This document shows, piece by piece, positions 55,001-64,000 of a stretch of 64,000 bases of DNA; the stretch's first letter is position 1, and the number at the start of each line of letters is the position of its first letter. A program made the translations under genes and the position numbers. The notes under the pieces are model-generated. The model made no database searches. It was given only the letters and a program-made list of their open reading frames with translations, and was not told the origin of the DNA. The stretch is from Xiphias gladius (taxonomy: Eukaryota > Chordata > Actinopteri > Istiophoriformes > Xiphiidae), in NCBI RefSeq assembly GCF_016859285.1, contig NC_053415.1:12644501-12708500 (forward strand), written 5' to 3'.

Positions 55001-57750
55001 GCTTTTACTGAAAATATTCAAAATATTTATAACATTAAATATCAGAGAGTAATTAAAGGACAATTAAAAGTTAAAGTTCATAGAAAACATCTTTAGTTAT
55101 TATTAATTAAGAGTTTAACACAGAAGAGCTCTGTGTAGGTTTGGTTTGACATTGGCCTGGCAACATAAGCAGACAAACTACAACAGTCATTGGATTCTGA
55201 TTCAGATCTGATCACCATTTTCTAAGTAAGCCCTGCCAAAATCAAACCAGTGAGATGAGCTCAGTCAAAACAGCAAACACAGAAATAACCTTTCTGTTCT
55301 ACGTGACAGAACGTGAGTAGGACCAAATGGCTCAGAGTAGGAAGCTGAAAATATATTTGCAGTGCCTGGAAGTGAATGATTGGATTGCTTCGTCCACCAC
55401 TGAGTGCGGCTATCCTTCATGAATCAAGTGTGTATTCAACAGCCAGAGGATTTTACTGCAGCATGTGGAGGATTAAGATGACCTTGACCCCGCAGATACA
55501 GCTTGTGGAGAAAAAAAAACAAAACAAAAAACTTCCTCCTGTAATGCGGAGAGGATCAAGGCACTGGACGAAAAATATGTAAGAGACTCCCCCTTCATCC
55601 CACTCTGTTTTAGATGTGATTTTACCGATGCGATTGTACAGATTAATATAAAATGAAAATAATCATTAGTTGAAACCCTTTAATTGATAAAATAACCCTG
55701 ATTACAAATTCGGACCAGAAATGCTGCATTGCAAAATGGGGGTGGGGAATTGGAAAGACGTGGGCCTTTACCAGGCGGGAGGCACAAGTAAAAGATCCTA
55801 CAAAATTGCATTATGGGAAGTGTAGGAGCTAGTGTTTTTGGAGTTGGACCCTCGGGACTAAAAGTCAGGATATATCATACTCTGCTGTATTCATTTTGTC
55901 CATTCCTTTTTAATCTGTCTCGCACAAACACCTAAAACTTTATGGAAGTGCAACACTAAATCACAGGAGTAGCCCTTTAAACACAATTTTATTTAGTAAT
56001 GTTCACTGTTTGTTCAATATACAACTGAAATAATACAGATATTAAATGAGCTTTTGAAACCCCTACAAAGACAGAGCCTTGGCTACTTCCTTGTACTTAC
56101 ACTTTTGTAGTTGTCGATAATAGTATTTTATTCTTACTCCTTATGTACAACAAAATGTCCCTGTAATTGTACAGTAGGCTTTAATCCAAAATATGAGCTA
56201 ATTTTTACAGTCTTTGCTGTGACTGACGCCCTAATCTCCGCCCAGTTCTTATGTGTTTGTGAGGAGTGAAAGAACAAAGCAACAGAGTCAGTTGCCATTA
56301 TAATCTCGCGCCTCTTTACCTACTAAAGAAAATACTAATGTGTGTGTGATGTGTGGTAGTTTGTGTTGCTAGAAATGCAGCTGTAGTGTATTGAATCGGG
56401 TGTTTCCTATAGATAGTGGCCTATGTCTTCTCTCTGGTGTTGTATCTCATGGTTTACTTACTCGACGCTATGCTGAGACCTCGAAGAGGCTTCCTTCCAA
56501 CTGTAACATTTCATTTAATAGTGAAATAGGCCCTCTAAAGAGATCAGACCACTTTTGCATGCCCTTCCCACATGAATATCAATGAACCGCTGCACATAAG
56601 TGGTTCAGCTCCACAGCACCCTCCGTCAAAAAGTGGGCCTAGACAAACAAGTCGCACAATTAGAGCAATTTTGTAAAAGGACAAATCACAGTGCACTGTG
56701 ACAGTGAGTGAGAAAGAGAATTATAAAATGAGACACTCAAAAAGAAATGGCAGGGTTCTTTATAGACAGCAGCCGCACAGTTTGTTTTGATCCCACTGTG
56801 CTGTATGTACCGTATGACATGTATCTATTAGTAACCCTGTGTCTCGCTTCAAGCTCATTATGCAGCCAGATGGGAACAACCATCGCTTCCCCTCTGTCAT
56901 GGCTGCCGTGACAAGGTCCTGACACAACCCTTGCCCACAGAAATAAGATTCATACTGTGGGAATTTGTGTTTTTGTGCTACTTTTCATTAGTGAGAGGCA
57001 TGGAAGTAATTGATTTTGTTCTATTAATTCAATGGGAAACATTGATGTGATGCTTTTGTCAGATATGCCCAGTTCAAATATTGGCCTTTGTGTCATCAAA
57101 TGTCATCAGTAATGACTGCTGCTGCCTGCCTGTAGCTGACTTTACGCTGAACAGATATACTCCTGTGAACTGAAATGTGATTGTTTTGTCCCAGGGGAAC
57201 GAACTGAGAGAAGATTGTTTGGAGGTATTTAGATGAGATGTTACTATCTCATTCAAGCCCATGAAGCTGAATTGATCTCATAAATCAGACAAGGAATGGA
57301 TGTAAACACTTTAAATTAACATGTTGTACTGTCTATATCTAGATAAGTGGTGAGAAATCATATCCTCAGAGTTCTCATTTATGTTACAAATATTCTCAAA
57401 ATCTGGATGCATCAACAAAATGAAGAAGGCAGGTGCTTTTAAAATTACGTCATACTCATTTATGTTCCTCATGCAGTTACTGACAAACTTGTCAGTAACT
57501 AGTGTATTTGTCTGCTTAAATGATGTCTCAATATTATGGTTTTTTTGGGTTTTTTTTTTTAATATTTTGGCCTTGAAACATTGTGTTTCATAACCATCCA
57601 ACCGAAAAAAATTAAAATAAAAGACGTGTAGATCCATCAGTATTTCACCGCTGAGCCTCAACTGAATTTAGAGAAACTCAGGATGTGAGAGTCTCTGAAA
57701 CGGGCCATTTGATCAACAGAGTTTGAAGGTCTTTGCTTAAAGATGGTTAG
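55001..57750. other. Intergenic DNA, no gene seen
   Basis: AT-rich. Open frames at 55376-55582, 56391-56585, 56737-56925 and 57311-57661 have no domains, and I found no conserved exon. It includes an A-run at about 55510-55518 and T-runs near 57541-57560. Confidence 0.5.
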
Positions 57751-58500
57751 TTAAGATAAGATTATACTTTATTGATCCCCAGGTGGGGAAATCTGGGCGT
57801 TAACAGCAGCATAAAAAGAAAGTTGAAGAAGCATAGATACAAATGCAATAAGTATACGATACAATAAGAACAGCAAATGGGCAAACAACTGTATAGAATG
57901 ACCAATGTGGAAACAATAGTACACGTAGTGCCAGAAAGATATGATTTTAACAGTATCCAAATACACACCAACTGACAACCAGGGAAAAAAACATTGACTG
58001 AGGTCTCAGGCACTGTTGTACAGCCTGATGGTTTCAACACAAAGGAGCGCCTTAATTGCTCTGTCTTGCACTTGGGAAAGATGAGCCTGTCGCTGAAGAT
58101 GCTCTCCATCTGCCAAAGCTCATCATAGACGGAATGGAAGGGGCTGCCCAGTATGGTCCTTATTTCATCCCTCATCTTCCTCTCCACCACTGCTTCCAGA
58201 CTGTCCAGTTTTATACCAACAACTGAGCTGGCCATCTCGCTGGGCCTTGACGCTGCTTCCCCAGCACACCACGGCAAAGACTAGATCGTTGGCTACCAAA
58301 GACCGGTAGAACATTTGTAGTAGTCTGACGCACACATCAAAGGACCTGAGACTCCTAAGAAAGAACAGCCTATTCTGTCCTTTTCTATAGAGGGCCTTGG
58401 TGTTGTCTGTCCAGTCCAGTTTACTGTTTATATGCACTCTCAGGAACCTGTGCGAGTCCACCATCTATATTTCGTCCCCCTGGATGGTTATAGGGGTTTG
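57751..58500 (-). mobile_element. 5'-truncated LINE (L2/Rex-like), 3' end of pol
   Basis: Minus-strand readings give the C-terminal part of a non-LTR pol: LFFLRSLRSFDVC with MFYRSLVANDLVF (about 58270-58390), then in another frame a segment with ERKMRDEIRTILG and FPKCKTEQLRRSF. These match the usual C-terminus of fish L2/Rex-type elements. The 3' tail has ATCAATAAAGTATAATCTTA with short TATCTTA-like repeats at the end (57751-57780). The frame shift near 58270 and the missing 5' part show it is dead. Confidence 0.75.
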
Positions 58501-59565
58501 GTTACCACACTAATGTTAGAGGTTTCTGTGGTACAGTAGGTAATTTCCTAATCTCTCAGCAGGCCTTCAGTCCCAATGTAGACTTGCAGAACCACTTATC
58601 ATCTTCCCTAGTGGATTGCTGTTAATCTCCCCTCCGCAACGAGAGACACAGAGGATTTGAAGCTGTGACAGTGCTGCAGATTAATTTCTGTTAGCACATC
58701 TTAAGCACAGAAGTCATATTTAAGCCTCATTAAAGAACAACTCCATTTGTCATGTTTATTCTTGCAAAAGACGTTATCCTACCATCCTCAAAGCTAAGGC
58801 CCAAAGGACTTCAGTCTAATTATTCAGAAACAAACGGTGAAGAAATCCCAATTGATCTGTAGCATTGTGCCTTTGAGGAATTGTTCAAAACAAAGAAAAT
58901 ATCAGTTTGTTTTCTTCTCATTGTCTGATTTTTTTTTTTGTAATTCATTTTTACAGTCAACTAAGAGTGCTGTAGGGCTCATTTTCATTATACATTAATC
59001 TTTTACTCTTTGAAACATAAAAATTTGTGAAAAAATACCTATCTCAGTACCAAAGGCGACATCTTCAGACGTCTTGTTTTGTTTGATAAAGGTCCAGGAT
59101 ATTCAGAATATCAAAATAGTTTCATATCATTTTTCTGTGAATCGACTAATCGTTGCTGCTCTAGGTTGCTGCAGTGTAAAGCAAAATGAAAACAGACAGG
59201 TTCAAAATGCAGATGTCTAAATGTGTAAAAGCTAAAGGAAGTGAAATGGAAGTACACAAGTGCATAAATCTCATAAGATGTTTGAATGCAACAAGAGGAG
59301 TTGAAGAAGAAAATGTCAGATTGTCCATATTTGTGATAAAAGTTTTCATACATATATTTAATTTCACTTGTGACACCAGTGAGATGAAATATTTTATACT
59401 CGACACATTTGATATTTTTATGCCCAAATTGTGTATTAAAGATCTTTGGTGCATCAAACCACAAAATTGTGTCATAAGTCAGATAATATCCACTAACAGA
59501 GGCAGATGCTTTTTTTTCCAAGAGGGCACTGTTGCCTCAACATTAACCCCCCCCCACCACCACCA
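58501..59565. other. Intergenic DNA with a repeat fragment
   Basis: Contains a diverged piece (about 58940-59165) of the repeat family seen at 49725-49975, recognisable by gacatcttcagacgtcttgt and gaatcgactaatcgttgctg. The open frames at 59111-59635 have no domains and run into the CA repeat. Confidence 0.5.
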
Positions 59566-59574
59566 CAAACACAA

Positions 59575-59576
<2 letters not shown>

Positions 59577-59625
<49 letters not shown>
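59577..59625. repeat. (AC)24 microsatellite
   Basis: Perfect AC run preceded by a C-rich, CCA-containing tract (about 59548-59568). Predicted proteins crossing it consist of Thr-His or Val-Cys repeats and are artefacts. Confidence 0.95.
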
Positions 59626-59627
<2 letters not shown>

Positions 59628-60980
59628 CTCTGTGACTTTTTTAATATCAGGAAACCCCTGTGCTTTCATAATGCTGGTTGCATGCTTATCAGCTTTTCCA
59701 GGCATAAAACTTATCCCATAAGCAATACAGCAGTTGAATACAGAATAGCTTAATTTCTGCTGGTATATTTGTTTAAAGCCATGGTGTATAATGTCGAGGA
59801 CAAACACTATTTCATCTCAGTATTTCACCAGGCTGTGTTTAGGTGTGGCAGCTATTCTTTTGAATGAAATGGCCCCAGAAACATACTGTAGACACATTTT
59901 TTGATGTGTCAACTGTCTCTCCTTTATCTAAGACATCATGACAACCATGACCGTGTGCCTTTATACACATGGAGCAATCCAGCTGAGAGATGGTTTGTTC
60001 TCTTTTTGCTGCATTAATGGAGAATTTATACAGAGTGAAGGGGAAACAGTGTGAGCCAAGGGGGGTTGAGAGGGACTGGAGACAGGCAGGCAGTCGGTCT
60101 CTTATACAGACAGATAGCAGTAGTGATTGTCAGTCTGTCGAAAGAGGAGAGAGCTTTCTTCTCTTTTCCCTGACAGGCGCCTGTAAGAGCGACAGAGGAA
60201 GCCAGCACGGAGGAAGTCATCTGCATCTAAATAAAGACCGCCAATGGCTCTGTCAGAGTCCATTAAGCAAATTGCCATATTTGATAAATGCATCTACCAT
60301 CCCTTTTTTTTTTTTTCCACCCATTCGTACAAATCAGCCTGAAGCAAAAATGGCTTGGCTTTTGTTTGCTTTCCTAAACAGGGAGAACATGCAGTGAGAC
60401 GTGAGAATAGATTCCATTGAAATATCATTTTGATGCAAATTATGAATGATTTGTGCATTGTACGATGTAAGAGATGAATTGCCTCACATTAGGTGTACAA
60501 TGAAAGAACATCACTCGGGGCTTTAAAGACCTGTTTTAATTGAAATTTGGAAATTTATTTTTGCATGGATGCAAAGTTGTAGCTGATTGCTCCACATTGC
60601 AGTTTGAATATCGGTCTTCTTTAAACAAGGCAGCTAATTTTTGATTTTCTTCTCTCAGTTAAAGTGCGAAATTGTTACTGTTACTCTATGGCATCATTAG
60701 AGGCAGGTCTCTGTTATCTGTCAAAGCTGAAGCAGCTCCAGGTTAATAGCTGCAGGCACTCAGTCTACTTATTCAGCTCTGCTGCTTCAAGAAAGCCTCA
60801 TTTCCCAGCACTGAAGCTCACTTCCTCTCATTCTCCAGCATACCGTGTTTGGTTAGACTGAAAAGCTTTTACCTCTCTGTATACCTCACAATTTCTGATG
60901 TTTTCAAATTATTAATAATAATTTTTTATTTTGTAGCACTTTTCAAAAACACTGTGACAAAGTGTTTTATAAGATAAAAC
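59626..60980. other. Intergenic DNA, possible conserved non-coding element
   Basis: No gene. The part from about 60230 to 60860 is low in recognisable repeats and has AT-rich homeodomain/POU-like words, including an ATGCAAAT octamer at about 60433. Its character resembles developmental conserved non-coding elements, but this is an impression and needs alignment. Confidence 0.3.
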
Positions 60981-60984
60981 AGTA

Positions 60985-61165
60985 ACAAAATTAGAACTGA
61001 AACGATTACTCAAGAAATTAATTGGCTGATTAGAGAAAAATTAATCGACAGATGTTTTGGAAATGGCTTAAGCCATTTCCAGGCAAAAATGCCAAACAGT
61101 TGATGGATCTAACCTTGTTTTCCTTTGTTTTACATTATAGTAAACTGAATATTTTTGGGTTTTGG
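60985..61165. repeat. Common teleost AATTAATCGAC-type repeat fragment
   Basis: actgaaacgattactcaaga, aaaattaatcgacagatgtt and ccaggcaaaaatgccaaac are typical of the same family as the copies at 33.2, 49.7 and 58.9 kb. Confidence 0.55.
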
Positions 61166-64000
61166 ACAGCTGCTCAGGCAAAACAAGAAATTTTATAACT
61201 TTGCCTTGGGGTCTGGAAAATTGTCATGGGCATTTTTCACTGTTTTCAGCTGTTTTAAAGACTGAAAATTACTGTCATTTGCAATCTCAAACAGAGGATT
61301 TAAAAATCAATATATCCTTTGTAAAATATACAAAGATAAGACACAGAAAAATTGTTCCTGTACACTTGGGGTTGAGGTTAGAGCTAATTAACAACATTAT
61401 CTAAGCGTATTGAAGGCGTGATGCTGAACAATTAATTAATGTGTTAGAATCTGAGGCCACAGATGAAAACTTAGCTTTGCTCACCTCACCTCCAAAGCTG
61501 TCATCAACACTCCCTACACAGACATAAAAGACCACCATCGGGACCTCCAAGAGACTGGTTGGCCTGCCATCACGTGCCTTCGATACTGATAATTCAAAGT
61601 GATACCTTGTTCTAGTTGGAGAACAAAAAGCCCCAGGGCAGCAGTGGTGAAAGGGGGGAAGAAAAAAAGAAGTCAAATCAGACCTATTAAGTGGATTACG
61701 AGTTATCTGCAGAACAGCGTGTAATTGGTTTTGTGTTATCTTTGTAGGGTCAGATAGGTGCTAATTGAAAATCCAGTTTATTAGTGGGTAGACAGTCCTC
61801 AGAGGGTTGGGTTGTGGCTTAAAGGTCTTGTTTCGGATAGCCTCCCAAATGATTATAGATAATAGACTGCTTCTACTGAAGCTTTCAGTTCTCTCAGATG
61901 TAATTCCCCGGCCAGTTTTCTGCTGATTTAATTTGTCTTTGCCTGCAAGTCTTGTGAGAATAGCACTCAATGTTGTGGCAATAATATGTTTTATTCTGAT
62001 TTTAAGATTTTATTTGTATGATTGTACGCATTTGCATTTTTTATTGTTCTGCAGACTTCTTACAGTCGCGGAGCTCTTATATATTTGACAAAAGCAATCT
62101 GTTTCAGGCCACTGTGAGTCATGAAGCAAAACAAGCAAACACTGTGGTCCCTCCAATCTATTTCTTGAGGGCTTTTTGTGAAATTTGGAGGTTGATGAAT
62201 ACTTACATTTCTTTCAGTTGTTCTGTCTGTTGTTTGAGAGTTGTCTTGATGCAGCTACAGTGTTTGAAAAAGAACTGTGTACGTTCATACAGAGAACAGA
62301 GACTCCAGACTCTAATGTGGCTGCCAAGTCCTCAGATTGTTGGCATACAGGTTCTGCGTGGCAGCAGTTGATATACAACCGCCGGACCTATTTGGCCAAA
62401 ACCGGTGCAAAAGAATAAAAGATGCAAAATGCCTCTGTCTAAAACTCAAAGCTCATAATCCTGAAATCTTTCTCAACAACAACTCAGCAATTGTGAGTTT
62501 TGAAACAAACAGAACATCTGTGGAGATTGTGAGAAGTTCTGTGCCTGTGTCTTACATTGTCAAACCAAAGGAAACCACAGCTCCGTAATCCTTTCGGTAA
62601 TGACTGACGCCATGCAGTTGAAGACGCGCAGAGGGATTTCTCTGAGGTCATGTAACCTCATAGTAAGGCACATCACATGAGCTCTGTATCCTGAGAATAC
62701 TGCAGATGGCACAAAATGAGCTATGAAAATGGAGCGTGGAGCTGTGATCTGTGGCATCCAAATGCAGAGAGAGCCGAGGTGCTCAGCTACCAGCTCTGCC
62801 TCTGTCTTTCATCTCTCATATTTTCACATATCTGTTGGCTGCTTATGCTATAACAGTGGGGGAGTAGTGTATAGCAGCTATCTTGCCATGACATCTGTTG
62901 CTGACAAAATCCTCCAAAACCGGAGTGTTTGGAAGGTAGTGTTCGCTTTCTGCAAGTGGGCTATTCAAGGCTCAACTTTTTTGGGATGCTGTAGAAAAAA
63001 CTGCTCCTCGTGGCTGATTTTTTTTTTTTAAAGTGTCAATGGGTGCAGATGGGGTGCCTGCAGTCTGGCTGTGAGGAGAAGAAATGCCATAGAGGCTTGT
63101 GCATCCACTGCTGATGCATGCGGCTAGCTGGCATGCATTATTCAAAGACTGAATGCAGTAAAGATGATGTGCCTGACTCACACTGGAGGATGGACTTCCA
63201 CCGTGAGCCCTCATAGTCAGATGTTTCCCTCAATACTGCTCAGATGCCCTCCCTAGTCCACGAAAAGGAAGCTTTCATATAAGGCATTAGTATTATTTGT
63301 CCAACTAAATCCCAAAAGCACCTGTAAAAGGGTATTTCCTAAAAAGATATCAACAGAAACCTTTCAGCCAAACAAACATGCAGCCAAACAATCTTTGTGA
63401 AGCTATGATTTCTTGCCATAGATAGTAGAATAGCAATGTAGCTTGGTTTTTTTTTTAAAGTTTACAACAGAGAGGATCTATTCTCTCTCTCTTTGCAGTA
63501 GATGTCCGCTACTATTTAGGGTGTATATGTGGAAAATGAAGGTTAATTGAATTAGCCTTGTCTGTAAAGTGAATTGGAAGTGATTGTCACATACACTTTC
63601 ATTCTGGCGGGTGTGCATTTATTATCAAGTAGTGTTAGTTGCACACCAAGCGCCTGAAGGCTGAGCTAATCTTCTGCGCTTCAGCACTGAAAGTTGTCCT
63701 CCACGCCATGGTACTGCACTCACAATGTGTAATCGTTTAAATTGTGACATCTGGAAGTGGAGGAACTGGCTTGGTGGATAAGCTATGGCTGAATGGCCCC
63801 ATGATTCCTGTTTTTGTATCTGGCTACAACGAGCCCCAAATCAGTGGCGTAGCACAAAAATCTGGGCTACGTACATATTCATCCTCAATTTAATACATCC
63901 ATTGTCACGCCTGTACACATACAAGAATTAGAACATGCATCTGTAGTAGTTTTGGGACAATCAGAAATGAATGTTTACAACACATTTTAAATAATCTGCA
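61166..64000. other. Intergenic DNA to right edge, no gene seen
   Basis: Several open frames of 60-117 codons occur (for example 61401-61676 on the minus strand and 62018-62371 on the plus strand), but none has a domain, a coding-like pattern or convincing splice partners. No repeats with clear family identity. This may be part of a gene-poor regulatory stretch. Confidence 0.4.

Noticed and set aside
59186..59807. ORFs of 149 and 104 codons with Thr-His or Val-Cys repeats
   Set aside because: They cross the (AC)n microsatellite and show no conserved sequence outside it.
61401..61676. Minus-strand 91-codon ORF that could be an exon
   Set aside because: No recognisable domain, and I could not find matching splice partners; left as non-coding.
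1..64000. CRISPR arrays, tRNA genes, rRNA genes, integrons or other prokaryotic systems
   Set aside because: No regularly spaced direct repeats, no tRNA cloverleaf that I could fold with confidence, and the window is clearly vertebrate nuclear DNA.

Overview
This is vertebrate nuclear DNA from a teleost fish, probably a percomorph (the order is an inference from repeat types). Evidence: multi-exon genes with GT-AG introns whose joined exons match vertebrate proteins, AT-rich introns, long (GT)n runs, and several repeat families common in fish (AGTA-rich MITE-like elements, a Tc1/mariner element, L1- and L2/Rex-type LINE fragments, tRNA-SINE-like copies). There are no bacterial operons, CRISPR arrays or rRNA genes, and I recognised no tRNA gene. 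Most long open frames are chance ORFs or antisense shadows.

Four protein-coding genes can be built exon by exon with consistent splice phases. (1) col6a2, minus strand, 5' part only: signal exon, N-terminal vWA exon and the first Gly-X-Y exons (1126-4912), running off the left edge; a CpG island at about 5650-6200 probably holds its promoter and a non-coding first exon. (2) marchf4, minus strand, complete (15899-25496, 4 coding exons, 400 aa): a RING-CH membrane E3 ubiquitin ligase. (3) smarcal1, plus strand, complete (29975-42611, 17 coding exons, 916 aa): the annealing helicase of stalled replication forks, with RPA-binding motif, two HARP domains and a SNF2 motor. (4) nme8 (txndc3), minus strand, complete (43541-52344, 16 coding exons, 629 aa): thioredoxin domain plus three NDK domains, an axonemal/dynein-arm protein.

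Layout: col6a2 and marchf4 both read leftward and are separated by about 10 kb of repeat-rich DNA (an L1-like relic at 13.6-15.65 kb). marchf4 and smarcal1 are head to head, about 4.5 kb apart, an arrangement recalled from human 2q35. smarcal1 and nme8 are tail to tail, with candidate poly(A) signals about 0.4 kb apart. From 52.4 kb to the right edge I find no gene, only repeats, simple sequence and AT-rich DNA that might hold distal regulatory elements.

The genes have unrelated jobs (extracellular matrix, membrane-protein ubiquitination, replication-fork repair, cilia), so this is a normal vertebrate neighbourhood, not a functional cluster. I see no previously undescribed system. The points most worth a second look are an RFX X-box-like palindrome just upstream of nme8, a PIP-box-like C-terminus on smarcal1, apparently intact catalytic residues in the first NDK domain of nme8, a short upstream ORF and possible extra 5' exon at marchf4, (CA)n tracts beside two 3' splice sites, and two fold-back structures in marchf4 intron 1.
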